Of a stretch of 64,000 bases of DNA, positions 9,807 to 20,846 are shown in pieces (the first letter of the stretch is position 1; the number at the start of each line of letters is the position of its first letter). The notes under the pieces were generated by a model. It ran no database searches. It was not told the DNA's origin and saw only the letters and a list, made by a program, of their open reading frames with translations. Source of the DNA: Riemerella anatipestifer ATCC 11845 = DSM 15868 (GTDB taxonomy: Bacteria > Bacteroidota > Bacteroidia > Flavobacteriales > Weeksellaceae); the NCBI RefSeq assembly GCF_000252855.1, contig NC_017045.1, positions 496,001 through 560,000 of the forward strand, in the 5' to 3' direction. Position numbers and translations under genes: made by a program.

Positions 9807-10121
9807 ATGAGTATATTAAGTTTAACATTCCATTGTGAACAAGGAAGCATACCCGAATGGAAAACATACTTCAACGAAAGTATCATAAACTATTACAGAA
9901 AAACACAAAATTTAAAACACTATATCGCTTCCGAAGTAGAAACTGAAAGACTACAAGAAGGGACTAATTTTAATCTGTTACTTATTTTTGAAACTGTAGA
10001 AGACAGAACTATCTTTATTAAAAATGAGTTACCTAACATTACTATGGAAGTAGAAAAAATATTTGGAGAGAGAGTTTTAGTTTTTGCTACATTATTAAAC
10101 CCAACAAGTTTTAATCTTTAA
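9807..10121 (+). CDS. DUF4286 family protein
   Basis: A 104-residue cytoplasmic protein (MSILSLTFHCEQGSIPEWKT onward) of the flavobacterial DUF4286 family, function unknown; the fold is probably ferredoxin-like, an inference from its length and alternating pattern. I chose the ATG at 9807 because the open frame upstream of it overlaps the start of gyrA and encodes a compositionally odd extension. It lies between divergent gyrA and co-directional gyrB, 125 bp before the latter. Confidence 0.75.
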   Translation: MSILSLTFHCEQGSIPEWKTYFNESIINYYRKTQNLKHYIASEVETERLQEGTNFNLLLIFETVEDRTIFIKNELPNITMEVEKIFGERVLVFATLLNPTSFNL

Positions 10122-10212
10122 AAGTTTCAGAATTTCAATAAATAAAGATTTTATCAAATAAACTTAACACGGATTATCACGAATTTTATTTTTATCTCTT
10201 TTTTTTAATTTG

Positions 10213-10220
10213 TATATTTG
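10213..10220 (+). promoter_or_regulatory. Possible gyrB promoter -7 element
   Basis: TATATTTG matches the Bacteroidota -7 consensus TAnnTTTG and lies 26 bp before the gyrB ATG. No convincing -33 TTG is seen at the expected distance, so this is a moderate call. Confidence 0.45.
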
Positions 10221-10240
10221 TAATCTTTAAAAAATCATAA

Positions 10241-12181
<1,941 letters not shown>

Positions 12182-12213
12182 TCAAAAACTGTTTTTCCAA
12201 AGTAATAATAAAT

Positions 12214-12244
12214 AAAAAAGCCAAGTTTAATTCTTGGCTTTTTT
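12214..12244. terminator. Bidirectional terminator between gyrB and ssb
   Basis: A 12-bp stem (AAAAAAGCCAAG with CTTGGCTTTTTT) and a 7-base loop between the convergent ends of gyrB and ssb. T-runs occur on both strands. Confidence 0.85.
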
Positions 12245-12265
12245 CATTTCTATATAACCTCCATT

Positions 12266-12592
12266 TTATTTAGCTCTTCCCAAAAGCAGGATATCATTAG
12301 CTATAATTTCGGTAACATAGCGTTTATTTCCTTCTTTATCATCATAACTTCGGTAGGTTAACTTCCCCTCAACAGCTATCTCTTTACCTTTGGTAACATA
12401 CTTTTCTATAATTTCTGCTAGTCCTCCCCAAGCCACCACTTTATGCCATTCCGTCTGCTCTATCCTCTCTCCTTGTGCATTTTTGTAAATTTCGTTAGTA
12501 GCTATAGAAAGATGAGCTACTTTAGTATTATTAACCTCTTTAATTTCTGGCGTGTTACCCACATTACCAATAAGTTGAACCTTGTTTTTCAT
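12266..12592 (-). CDS. ssb: Single-stranded DNA-binding protein
   Basis: A 108-residue OB-fold protein: MKNKVQLIGNVGNTPEIKEV, HLSIATNEIYKN, TEWHKVVAWGGLAEIIEKYV, GKEIAVEGKLTYRSYDDKEG. These are the conserved SSB blocks, including the Trp-His region of strand 3. The protein ends right after the OB fold (NDILLLGRAK) and lacks the glycine-rich linker and acidic tip (DDDIPF-like) of typical housekeeping SSB. It may therefore be a second, short paralogue, as is common in flavobacteria; a full-length ssb may exist elsewhere. It converges with gyrB. Confidence 0.9.
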   Translation of the reverse strand: MKNKVQLIGNVGNTPEIKEVNNTKVAHLSIATNEIYKNAQGERIEQTEWHKVVAWGGLAEIIEKYVTKGKEIAVEGKLTYRSYDDKEGNKRYVTEIIANDILLLGRAK

Positions 12593-13026
12593 AATAGATT
12601 TATTTTTAAATTATATTTTAGTTTCTACGATTAAAAGTCTTTTACATTCACAAGGCAAAGATGAGCTATCGTCAGAATAATACTCGGTATAAAATTATTT
12701 ACTTTCGACTAAAACCATTTGTAATTATTTGTAATCGGATAATAAGTTTTGTTTATACATTATTTTGCTTAAATTTCCACTTAGAATTAATGAGTCCAAA
12801 TGAACAGAATGAATATAAAATTAACAAGGCTACTACTCATACTTAACTACAAAAATTTTGACGGTACGAAAACAATTCTTAAATTAGAAAAAAGTTGAAT
12901 AAAGGTACCGCTAATAACAGTAGTTTTGCAAAAAGCGGGGTTGAATTGCTTTTGTGTTAAACTTAATATCCGCAAAATATTTATCTTCGACCTAAAATTT
13001 TATGAAAACGAAATGCGTTAAAGATT
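12593..13026. other. 435-bp AT-rich gap between ssb and an orphan lipoprotein
   Basis: No credible gene. A 61-codon open frame at 12661-12846 has no family resemblance and no start context. The right half carries the cassette-like repeat described separately at 12908-12942, followed 40 bp later by TATCTTCG, a near match to the TAnnTTTG promoter element. A short ATG frame just before 13027 stops at once. Confidence 0.5.
12908..12942 (+). repeat. Cassette-like interspersed repeat, copy 1
   Basis: This shares the pattern gctaa-(6-7 bases)-agt-tttgcaaa-(2-3 bases)-gcggggtt with 21448-21480. Both copies are followed after about 40 bp by a near -7 promoter element (TATCTTCG here, TACTTTTC there) and then by a single small exported orphan gene. 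Similar GCTAAC/TTTGCAAA/GCGGGTT elements are, from memory, scattered through flavobacterial genomes beside orphan genes. Confidence 0.55.
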
Positions 13027-13473
13027 ATGAAAATGTTTATAAACCTTAATACTATTGTTTCCGTTATATCACTTTTTACATTACTTGGATGTTCAATTAG
13101 AACGGATTTTTTTATTCAGAATTTAACAAATGTAAATCAAATTATAAGAATAAAATATCTCTATAACATTTCTAATGAAATTCAAGAGGATAATTTTGAG
13201 AAATTTAGTTTTGATTACGAGAATGAAATCATAGAACCATCAAACTTTAACAAAAGTACAAATCTAAAATCTCTAAAAAAAATTGAAGTCAAAGATTCGG
13301 TTATTATTATTGATATTCCAAAACATTCCACAGTAAGAATTGATAAAACTCATAATTTTAGATGGACGTCGTTAATAGATTTTATTGAAATTAAAGGGAA
13401 AAAGCATAATATAAAGGACATAGAAATAAAATCCATAAAGCTCAGAAATGATTATGTTTATAAAATTGAATAA
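13027..13473 (+). CDS. Orphan lipoprotein
   Basis: A 148-residue protein of unknown function. The N-terminus is a lipoprotein signal (ISLFTLLGCSIRTD, lipobox LLGC with Cys22). The mature part is rich in Lys, Asn and Ile, with beta-strand-like alternation (VIIIDIPKHSTVRIDKTHNF) and no recognisable motif. Its base composition is very AT-rich, and it directly follows the cassette-like repeat, suggesting acquisition as a single-gene unit. No neighbour gives a functional clue. Confidence 0.6.
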   Translation: MKMFINLNTIVSVISLFTLLGCSIRTDFFIQNLTNVNQIIRIKYLYNISNEIQEDNFEKFSFDYENEIIEPSNFNKSTNLKSLKKIEVKDSVIIIDIPKHSTVRIDKTHNFRWTSLIDFIEIKGKKHNIKDIEIKSIKLRNDYVYKIE

Positions 13474-13620
13474 AAAACTAGTATCTAAAAAACTCAGTAA
13501 TATTTATATGCAAAACGCTTTTATTTCTACAAATTTACTTAATTTCGAGTTCTTAAAAGTATTTGTTATGATTAAGATTCTCCTCTGCAAATACTCAGCC
13601 ATCTAAGCTAATAATGCACT

Positions 13621-13968
13621 ATGAAACAATGTCTTGAATGTAACGAAACAATAGTAGGTAGAGAAGATAAAAAATTTTGCTCTGATAGTTGCCGAAATTC
13701 CTACAACAACCGTATGAATAAGGATCATACCAATCTTATGCGAAATACAAACAATCAACTAAGAAAAAATTATAGGATATTATCTGAACTAAATATAGAG
13801 GAAAAAACTAAAGTTCCTAAAATAAAACTCTCTAACAAAGGATTTAATTTTGATTTAATTACCTCTATCATCAATACCCAAAACGGCAAAACCTACTTTT
13901 TTGTTTATGACCAAGGCTACCTGCCATTAGATGAAGAATGGCTTCTTTTGGTAAAAAAGAAACAATAA
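13621..13968 (+). CDS. Small zinc-ribbon protein
   Basis: A 115-residue protein that begins with a four-cysteine ribbon, CLECNETIVGREDKKFCSDSC (Cys4, Cys7, Cys21, Cys25), followed by a basic stretch (RNSYNNRMNKDH) that could bind nucleic acid. The rest has no recognised domain. Many flavobacteria carry homologues of this size with the same start, from general knowledge. Its stop is 3 bp from the stop of the convergent integrase, leaving no room for a terminator. Confidence 0.7.
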   Translation: MKQCLECNETIVGREDKKFCSDSCRNSYNNRMNKDHTNLMRNTNNQLRKNYRILSELNIEEKTKVPKIKLSNKGFNFDLITSIINTQNGKTYFFVYDQGYLPLDEEWLLLVKKKQ

Positions 13969-13971
13969 CTA

Positions 13972-15048
13972 TTACTTTAAACCATCCAATGGGCTTTTTA
14001 TTGTCCGCTGATGTTCGGAAGTAACCTGCGTATAGATTTGAGTAGTCTTGATATTATTATGTCCCAAAAACTCTTGTATATATCTTATATCTGTCCCCAT
14101 TTCCAAAAGATGAGTAGCATAGCTATGCCTTAAACCGTGTATGCCTACTGTCTTATTTATACCTGCCTTTCTCATCGCAGTCTTAAAAACCGACTGAACC
14201 GACCTTACCGAATACATACCTCCATACTGTCCTTCAAATAGATACTTTTTAGGTTTATACTCTCGATAGTAGGCTCTAAGTTCAGGCAAAATACTTTCAG
14301 GCAAAGGCACCATACGGTCTTTTTTACCTTTAGCATTCTCAATCCGTACACGCATAGTTTCGCTACATATATCCTCTAGTTTTAAATTAACAATCTCACT
14401 TACTCGCAAACCCATACCATAGCAAAGTTGTAACATACATCTATGTTTGAGGTTGGTGGTTACTTCAAATATTTTTAAAATCTGCTTTTTATTTAAACTC
14501 TTTGGTAACTGTTTTTTCTTTTTGGGGCGAGGAATATCAAAAAACATTTTTTTGCGATGTAAGGCTTGCTCAAAGTAAAATTTAATAGCATTGATACGAC
14601 TGTTTATTTCTGCCTCCGAAAGTTTTAAATTCTCAAAACAATAGAGAAAATAAGACCTTAAGCGTTCTTCGGACAATTCATCTACTGGAAAATCTTTTAG
14701 AACATAAAGCAGTTGGGCAAACTCTACGGCATAAGTTCTAAGCGTATTTCGACTGTATCCTTTTAGTTTTAAATGCTCCTGAAAAAGCTCAAAAGCAGGG
14801 CGATTAACCGCTTTTATTTTTGAAAATACCATTTTGCCAACCAATGGCTCTTCTGTAATACTAAAAAGGGTTCTATAATGTCTATTGTTAGGTACATACC
14901 AACTTTTTTGACTAGCCGACCAACGGGCAGTGGTATGTTCTTTAAGAAGGTCAATAAGCTCCTTCTGATACGGAAAAGAAATCCATATCACATTTTTCTC
15001 ACGGTGTTCTCCAACTTTCGTTTGGTATAAGGAGCTATTCCAGTGCAT
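13972..15048 (-). CDS. Tyrosine-type site-specific recombinase/integrase
   Basis: A 358-residue tyrosine recombinase. Residues 1-80 form an extra N-terminal region (HWNSSLYQ, ARWSASQKSWYVP) typical of a Bacteroidota integrase lineage; about 85-170 is the SAM-like core-binding domain; and about 180-345 is the catalytic domain with Arg215 (GMGLRVSE), a Lys near 243 (AKGKKDR), His304 and Arg307 (HGLRHSYATH), His330 (FLGHNN) and nucleophile Tyr339 (TQIYTQV). All catalytic residues are present, so it should be active. It ends with IKSPLDGL, resembling the SPLD ending of integron integrases. There is no phage, transposon or conjugation gene nearby. The DUF2007 gene lies 12 bp upstream on the same strand. 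Confidence 0.9.
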   Translation of the reverse strand: MHWNSSLYQTKVGEHREKNVIWISFPYQKELIDLLKEHTTARWSASQKSWYVPNNRHYRTLFSITEEPLVGKMVFSKIKAVNRPAFELFQEHLKLKGYSRNTLRTYAVEFAQLLYVLKDFPVDELSEERLRSYFLYCFENLKLSEAEINSRINAIKFYFEQALHRKKMFFDIPRPKKKKQLPKSLNKKQILKIFEVTTNLKHRCMLQLCYGMGLRVSEIVNLKLEDICSETMRVRIENAKGKKDRMVPLPESILPELRAYYREYKPKKYLFEGQYGGMYSVRSVQSVFKTAMRKAGINKTVGIHGLRHSYATHLLEMGTDIRYIQEFLGHNNIKTTQIYTQVTSEHQRTIKSPLDGLK

Positions 15049-15060
15049 ATCTTTTTTAAT

Positions 15061-15264
15061 TTACTCTTCTATTCTATCCAATATTTCTCTTGCTTGGTCA
15101 GCATTACTCTCGTCTACCATAAGGATATAGTTTTGGTTTACAGGCATTACAGCTACATTATTAACATACTCATTTTTAATATAGCTTTCTATACCTTCAG
15201 ATAAAAGTTTAGATTTCATAATCTCTACTTCGTATAGAAATCCTGACTCAAATATTTTTACCAT
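15061..15264 (-). CDS. DUF2007 domain protein
   Basis: A 67-residue protein, start MVKIFESGFLYEVEIMKSKL, with the compact DUF2007 fold: a strand, an amphipathic helix, then NYILMVDESNADQAREILD. It is a PII-like/ferredoxin-like putative signal-transducing domain of unknown ligand. I chose the ATG at 15264; a TTG seven codons upstream lies in the AT-rich leader. It is 12 bp upstream of the integrase and probably co-transcribed with it, an unusual pairing. The N-terminal part of the protein at 1544-2008 has the same pattern. Confidence 0.8.
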   Translation of the reverse strand: MVKIFESGFLYEVEIMKSKLLSEGIESYIKNEYVNNVAVMPVNQNYILMVDESNADQAREILDRIEE

Positions 15265-15341
15265 AACCAAATTTATTTTATTCAAATATAATAATTTTTA
15301 ACTATATTAGTAGCGTTTAAACATAACCTTATCACATTAGT

Positions 15342-16523
15342 ATGAGTTATTATCCACTTAATAGTATCCCAGACTATTACATGCTAGATAACCTTCTTAC
15401 CGAAGAGCATAAATTGGTTAGAAATTCTGTGAGACAATGGGTGCAAAGTTCTGTAATTCCTCAGATAGATAACGCTGCACAAACACATAAAGAAATCCCC
15501 AACCTAATGCAACAATTGGGTACAATAGGAGCTCTAGGAGCCTATATTCCAAAAGAGTATGGTGGTGCTGGGCTAGACCAAATTTCCTACGGCATCATTA
15601 TGCAAGAGTTAGAAAGAGGAGACTCTGCGGTGCGTTCTGCGGCTTCGGTGCAAGCATCATTAGTAATGTATCCTATTTTTGAATTCGGAACAGAGGAACA
15701 AAAAAGAAAATTCCTACCTTTACTCGGAGCGGGTGAAATTACAGGAGCTTTCGGGCTTACCGAACCCAACCACGGCTCTAATCCGTCTGATATGGAAACT
15801 CGCATTAAAGATATGGGCGATTATTTTTTGCTTAATGGAGCTAAAATGTGGATTACCAATGCTCCTACTTGCGACATTGCTATTGTTTGGGCTAAAGATG
15901 AAACCAATACTATTAGAGGGTTAATTGTAGAAAGAGGAATGGAAGGTTTCACTACTCCAGAAACACTCAATAAATGGAGTTTAAGAGCCTCTAGAACAGG
16001 AGAATTGGTATTTCAAAATGTGAAAGTCCCTAAAGAAAATCTCCTACCGAATGTAAAAGGAATTAAAGGTCCATTATCCTGTCTTAACTCTGCTAGATAT
16101 GGAATTTCTTGGGGCGTTATAGGTGCTGCTATAGATTGCTATTGCACCGCAGTACAATACGCCAAAGAGCGTACACAGTTTGGGAAACCTATTGGTAGTT
16201 TTCAACTTCAACAAAAGAAATTAGCCGAGTTTCTCACAGAAATTACTAAAGCTCAACTTCTTTCGTGGCGTTTAGGTTTGCTTAAAAATGAAAACAAAGC
16301 TACTCCAGCACAAATCTCTATGGCTAAAAGAAATAATGTAAAAATGGCATTAGACATTGCTAGGGAAAGCAGGCAAATACTAGGTGCTATGGGGATTATG
16401 GGAGACTTCCCTATGATGCGACACGCCGCCAATCTAGAATCTGTAATTACTTACGAAGGTACTCACGATATTCATCTTTTAATAACAGGTATGGATATCA
16501 CGAGTATTAGTGCTTTCTCATAA
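15342..16523 (+). CDS. gcdH: Acyl-CoA dehydrogenase, glutaryl-CoA dehydrogenase type
   Basis: An FAD-dependent acyl-CoA dehydrogenase of 393 residues. Visible signatures are AFGLTEPNHGSNPSDMETR (flavin and substrate binding), KMWITNAP, ERTQFGKPIGSFQLQQKKLA and QILGAMGIMGDFPMMRHAAN. The catalytic base is Glu372 in ITYEGTHDIH. The LTEPNHGSNP block and position of the glutamate fit glutaryl-CoA dehydrogenase, which converts glutaryl-CoA to crotonyl-CoA in lysine/tryptophan breakdown. Short-chain specificity is inferred. It heads a five-gene plus-strand run with a small membrane protein, CoA-transferase subunits and ppc. Confidence 0.85.
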   Translation: MSYYPLNSIPDYYMLDNLLTEEHKLVRNSVRQWVQSSVIPQIDNAAQTHKEIPNLMQQLGTIGALGAYIPKEYGGAGLDQISYGIIMQELERGDSAVRSAASVQASLVMYPIFEFGTEEQKRKFLPLLGAGEITGAFGLTEPNHGSNPSDMETRIKDMGDYFLLNGAKMWITNAPTCDIAIVWAKDETNTIRGLIVERGMEGFTTPETLNKWSLRASRTGELVFQNVKVPKENLLPNVKGIKGPLSCLNSARYGISWGVIGAAIDCYCTAVQYAKERTQFGKPIGSFQLQQKKLAEFLTEITKAQLLSWRLGLLKNENKATPAQISMAKRNNVKMALDIARESRQILGAMGIMGDFPMMRHAANLESVITYEGTHDIHLLITGMDITSISAFS

Positions 16524-16552
16524 AAATAAACTATAAAAACAAAATTTAAACT

Positions 16553-16828
16553 ATGAACGAAAAAGACAAACGATTTATCGCTTTATGGCAAAACTTACGA
16601 CAAAGTAGGCTTAAGTTTTCGGTAAGGCAAGGCGTCGTAATCGCCTTTATGTTTATACTTATTGCTGCTCCTATCAATTATTTCATTACTCAACCTGATG
16701 ATTTTAAAGCCTTTTTAGGAAAAAATGGGATTATTTGGTTGGCAGCTTCGGCTATTCTTAGCCTGTACTACTACTTTGTGGGCTTTAATAAGTATGAAAA
16801 AAGGTATAAAAGTTTAATAAATCAATAG
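16553..16828 (+). CDS. Small two-TM membrane protein
   Basis: A 91-residue protein with a charged N-terminus and two hydrophobic segments (VVIAFMFILIAAPINYFI and GIIWLAASAILSLYYYFVGF), ending in a basic tail. No family recognised. It sits 29 bp after the acyl-CoA dehydrogenase gene and 15 bp before the CoA-transferase A gene, so it belongs to that operon; its role is unknown. Confidence 0.6.
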   Translation: MNEKDKRFIALWQNLRQSRLKFSVRQGVVIAFMFILIAAPINYFITQPDDFKAFLGKNGIIWLAASAILSLYYYFVGFNKYEKRYKSLINQ

Positions 16829-16843
16829 AATTAAATCTGAACA

Positions 16844-17551
16844 ATGATAGATAAAACAGTTAAAAATGTACAAGAAGCCTGCGAAGGTATCAAAGACGGA
16901 ATGACCATTATGCTTGGCGGATTTGGGCTATGCGGAATCCCAGAGAATAGCATTGCTGAGCTGGTAAGAAAAAATGTAAAAAATCTCACTTGTATTTCTA
17001 ATAATGCAGGTGTTGATGATTTTGGACTAGGACTTTTACTTCAAAATAAACAAATAAAAAAAATGATTTCTTCCTATGTGGGAGAAAATGCCGAATTTGA
17101 AAGACAACTACTAAGCGGAGAGTTAGAGGTAGAACTTATCCCACAGGGGACTCTAGCGACTAGATGTTTGGCTGCGGGGTATGGTATGCCTGCTTTTTTC
17201 ACACCTGCTGGCGTAGGGACAGAAGTTGCCGAAGGTAAAGAGGTCAGAAACTTTAATGGTAAAGATTATCTTTTAGAATATGCTTTTGATGCTGATTTTG
17301 CCATCGTTAAAGCTTGGAAAGGCGACACAGCAGGAAATTTAATATATCGTTCTACTGCTAGAAATTTTAATCCACCAATGGCAATGGCTGGTAAAATTAC
17401 GATTGCAGAGGTAGAAGAACTTGTACCTGCAGGAACATTAGACCCTGACCAAATACATACTCCTGGAATTTATGTACACCGTATTTTCCAAGGAGAAAAT
17501 TACGAGAAGAGAATAGAGCAAAGAACCGTAAGAAAAACCAATCAAGACTAA
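16844..17551 (+). CDS. scoA: 3-oxoacid CoA-transferase subunit A
   Basis: The alpha subunit of succinyl-CoA:3-ketoacid CoA-transferase, which moves CoA from succinyl-CoA to acetoacetate. 235 residues. Family blocks include [15 protein letters not shown] (the CoA-transferase signature near the N-terminus), [45 protein letters not shown] and [12 protein letters not shown]. It is followed 8 bp later by the beta subunit. With the upstream dehydrogenase this points to short-chain acyl/ketone-body use. Confidence 0.93.
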   Translation: MIDKTVKNVQEACEGIKDGMTIMLGGFGLCGIPENSIAELVRKNVKNLTCISNNAGVDDFGLGLLLQNKQIKKMISSYVGENAEFERQLLSGELEVELIPQGTLATRCLAAGYGMPAFFTPAGVGTEVAEGKEVRNFNGKDYLLEYAFDADFAIVKAWKGDTAGNLIYRSTARNFNPPMAMAGKITIAEVEELVPAGTLDPDQIHTPGIYVHRIFQGENYEKRIEQRTVRKTNQD

Positions 17552-17559
17552 ACTTAATT

Positions 17560-18222
17560 ATGGCTTTAACAAAAGAACAAATAGCACAAAGAATTGCTAA
17601 AGAAATAAAAAATAATTCCTATGTTAATCTAGGCATAGGTATCCCTACCCTAGTTGCCAACTACATTCCGAAAGGCATAAATGTTGTATTGCAATCCGAA
17701 AATGGGTTACTCGGAATGGGACCCTTTCCAGAGGAAGGCAAAGAGGATGCAGATTTAATAAACGCAGGTAAGCAAACCATCACTACTTTACCAGGTTCAG
17801 TAGTTTTTGATTCAGCGATGAGTTTCGGTATGATTAGAGCTCAAAAAGTAGATTTAACCATACTAGGAGCGATGGAAGTTTCCGAAAGCGGAGACATCGC
17901 TAACTGGAAAATACCGGGTAAAATGGTAAAAGGTATGGGAGGTGCGATGGATTTAGTTGCTTCCGCAAAGAATATTATTGTGGCAATGCAACAGGTGAAT
18001 AAACACGGCGAGTCTAAACTTCTCCAAAAATGTAGCTTACCTCTTACAGGAGTTAAATGTATCAAAAAAGTAGTTACAGAGCTTGGCGTTTACGAAATAG
18101 TACCCGAAGGAGGCTTTAAATTATTAGAAAAAGCACCTAATGTAAGCCTAGACGATATTAAAAAGGCAACAGCTGGGAAACTCATTATAGAAGGAGAAAT
18201 CCCAGAAATAGTTTTAGATTAA
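17560..18222 (+). CDS. scoB: 3-oxoacid CoA-transferase subunit B
   Basis: The beta subunit, 220 residues, carrying the catalytic glutamate in LQSENGLLGMGPFP (the glutamate that forms the glutamyl-CoA thioester in the SENGLLG motif). Other blocks are YVNLGIGIPTLVANYIP and GMIRAQKVDLTILGAMEVSE. The length fits the bacterial two-subunit enzyme. It lies 8 bp after scoA and 14 bp before ppc. Confidence 0.93.
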   Translation: MALTKEQIAQRIAKEIKNNSYVNLGIGIPTLVANYIPKGINVVLQSENGLLGMGPFPEEGKEDADLINAGKQTITTLPGSVVFDSAMSFGMIRAQKVDLTILGAMEVSESGDIANWKIPGKMVKGMGGAMDLVASAKNIIVAMQQVNKHGESKLLQKCSLPLTGVKCIKKVVTELGVYEIVPEGGFKLLEKAPNVSLDDIKKATAGKLIIEGEIPEIVLD

Positions 18223-18236
18223 AACAAATATATATT

Positions 18237-20792
18237 ATGGAGGATAGAAAAACAAAACTAGAGCGTTTTGAAGAAAGTGTGTTATCTAAATATCAGATTT
18301 ACAACAGTATTTTTATGACATTACCTTTCAGTGGTGTGTCTAATGTGGGGAGATTTTTGCCTCTGTTTGGCGAAGAATGTAAAAAAGGCTATCAAGATAA
18401 TAAAACACCTACCGAAATCGTAGAAGAGTTTTTCAAAAAATACGCTCCACAATCCTCCGAAAAAGAAACTAACGACCTTCTGTTTAGGTTTATACAATAT
18501 ATTGAAAGGCAAGTAGTTTTATTTGATGCCATAGAAGATGCCGCCTTTTCCACAGTAAATAATATGGACGGACTGGGCAGTATCCGAAATATGAAAGAGA
18601 AAGCCGAAGCTCGTAACAAGGTTACTGAACTTAAAGCTACTCTACAAAAACTTAAAGTAAGACCTGTACTTACTGCTCACCCAACTCAATTCTATCCAGA
18701 CTCTGTATTGGTTATCATTAACGATTTAACCCAAGCGATTAAAGATAATGACTTAACCACCATCAAAAAACTTCTAGCACAGCTAGGTAAAACGCCTTTC
18801 TATAAAAAGGAAAAACCAAGTCCGTTAGATGAAGCTATTGGGCTTATTTGGTATTTAGAAAATGTATTTTACCATTCTATGGGGAATATTTACAGCTATC
18901 TTAAAAAACATATTTTGAAAGATGAAGCTCTTAAAAACCCCGTGGTAGAACTAGGCTTTTGGCCCGGAGGCGATAGAGATGGTAACCCTTTTGTAAAACC
19001 AGAAACCACTCTAAAAGTAGCAGAGAGACTCAAAAAAAGTATTCTAAAAAACTACTATAAAGACATCAGAGTCCTAAAAAGAAGACTCACTTTTAAAGGA
19101 GTGGAACATTTAGTAAAAAATCTAGAAGACCAACTCTATAAAGCAGCATTTTTAGAAGAAGAAAACACTCTAACGCTTCAAGAGTTCAGACAATCTCTTG
19201 AAGAAATACGAGCCATTTTAATCTCAGAACATCAATCTCTATTTGTAGATGAGCTAGATGCTTTACTCTATAAAGTTGATATCTTTGGATTCTATTTTGC
19301 AAGTCTAGACATCAGACAAGATTCTAGAATCCATCGAATTGTGATAGAAGATATTGCAAAATCTACCTCTGGAAAAATTATTCCCGAGAACTATTCAAGC
19401 CTTTCCTGTGAAGAACAAATCCAAGTTTTATCACAAGTAAATGGTGTGTTAGACCTAACCTCATTTAACCAAGAAATCACTAAAGATACCTTAGGTTCTA
19501 TCCTAATGATGATGGCTATCCAAAAAGAAAATGGAGAAAAAGGTTGCAACAGGTATATTATTAGTAATAATCAAAACGCAGCTAATGTACTAGAGGTATA
19601 TACCTTACTGAAGCTTTGTGGTTGGCAGAACCCTACCGTAGATATTGTACCACTTTTTGAGACCATAGATGATTTGGACAATGCCGAAGAGGTAATGACA
19701 ACGCTTTACCAAAATAAAGATTACAAAGAACACCTTAAATCTAGAGGCTATCAACAAACCATTATGCTCGGTTTTTCTGACGGAACTAAAGACGGTGGCT
19801 ATCTAAAAGCCAACTGGAGCATCTATACCGCTAAAGAAAGACTTACCAAAATCTCTAGAGAATATGGTATAGAAGTTCTGTTTTTTGATGGGCGTGGTGG
19901 ACCTCCAGCTAGAGGTGGTGGCAAATCTCACCAGTTCTATGCTTCTTTTGGTAAAGATATAGAGTCTGACGCTATACAAATTACAATACAAGGGCAAACC
20001 ATTAGCTCTAACTTTGGGACTTTAGACTCTTCACAGTATAATTTAGAACAGCTTATTAGTGCTGGTGTTAATAATAAAATTTTCACTAGTGAACAAGCTA
20101 GTATTTCTTCTGAAGAGAAAGAAATTTTACAAGATTTAGCAGACATTAGCTATCAAAAATATACGGAATTTAAAAATCATCCTAAGTTTATCCCGTACCT
20201 CGAAAAGATGAGTACGCTAAAGTATTATGCTAAAGCCAATATAGGAAGTAGGCCTTCCAAAAGAGGTAATTCAGATACACTCAACTTTAGTGATTTAAGA
20301 GCCATTCCGTTTGTGGGTAGCTGGAGCCAACTAAAACAAAATGTACCTGGTTTTTATGGTGTGGGTACTGCTTTGGCTCATTATGATGCTAATGGAAATT
20401 TTGAAAAACTAAAGGCACTATATAAAAAATCTCTATTTTTCAGAACTTTACTAGAAAATAGTATGATGAGCCTTACCAAATCTTTCTTTAAACTCACGGA
20501 GTATATGAAAGACGATGTGGAATTTGGTGCTTTTTGGCAAGAAATTTATCAAGAATACCAACTTTCTAAAGAAATGCTCCTAAAACTTACAGAGTTTAAA
20601 AGCCTTATGGAAGACCACCCAGCTGGTAAAGCCTCTATACAAATGAGAGAAGAAATGGTTCTGCCTCTACTTACCATACAACAATATGCTCTAAAAAAAG
20701 TGCAAGACGGAAGTCCTCTTTCTGAAGTTTATGAAAATATGGTGGTAAGGTCTCTATTTGGAAACATTAATGCGAGTAGAAATTCTGCGTAG
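18237..20792 (+). CDS. ppc: Phosphoenolpyruvate carboxylase
   Basis: Carboxylates phosphoenolpyruvate with bicarbonate to oxaloacetate, feeding the TCA cycle. 851 residues, the usual size for the Bacteroidota form, which is distant from the E. coli enzyme. The diagnostic sites are present: VLTAHPTQFYP with the catalytic His, GGDRDGNPFV, FDGRGGPPARGGGKSH (mobile-loop/bicarbonate region) and GSRPSKRG. It is the last gene of the acyl-CoA operon, 14 bp after scoB; the pairing may balance acetyl-CoA influx with anaplerosis, which is an inference. Confidence 0.95.
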   Translation: MEDRKTKLERFEESVLSKYQIYNSIFMTLPFSGVSNVGRFLPLFGEECKKGYQDNKTPTEIVEEFFKKYAPQSSEKETNDLLFRFIQYIERQVVLFDAIEDAAFSTVNNMDGLGSIRNMKEKAEARNKVTELKATLQKLKVRPVLTAHPTQFYPDSVLVIINDLTQAIKDNDLTTIKKLLAQLGKTPFYKKEKPSPLDEAIGLIWYLENVFYHSMGNIYSYLKKHILKDEALKNPVVELGFWPGGDRDGNPFVKPETTLKVAERLKKSILKNYYKDIRVLKRRLTFKGVEHLVKNLEDQLYKAAFLEEENTLTLQEFRQSLEEIRAILISEHQSLFVDELDALLYKVDIFGFYFASLDIRQDSRIHRIVIEDIAKSTSGKIIPENYSSLSCEEQIQVLSQVNGVLDLTSFNQEITKDTLGSILMMMAIQKENGEKGCNRYIISNNQNAANVLEVYTLLKLCGWQNPTVDIVPLFETIDDLDNAEEVMTTLYQNKDYKEHLKSRGYQQTIMLGFSDGTKDGGYLKANWSIYTAKERLTKISREYGIEVLFFDGRGGPPARGGGKSHQFYASFGKDIESDAIQITIQGQTISSNFGTLDSSQYNLEQLISAGVNNKIFTSEQASISSEEKEILQDLADISYQKYTEFKNHPKFIPYLEKMSTLKYYAKANIGSRPSKRGNSDTLNFSDLRAIPFVGSWSQLKQNVPGFYGVGTALAHYDANGNFEKLKALYKKSLFFRTLLENSMMSLTKSFFKLTEYMKDDVEFGAFWQEIYQEYQLSKEMLLKLTEFKSLMEDHPAGKASIQMREEMVLPLLTIQQYALKKVQDGSPLSEVYENMVVRSLFGNINASRNSA

Positions 20793-20846
20793 ATATAGTT
20801 GTTTTATCTGCAAGTTTATCACAAATTTCGTTTAATAAAGAAAATT

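Noticed and set aside
12661-12846. 61-codon open frame after ssb
   Set aside because: No family resemblance, no promoter or start context, and AT-rich composition typical of chance frames.
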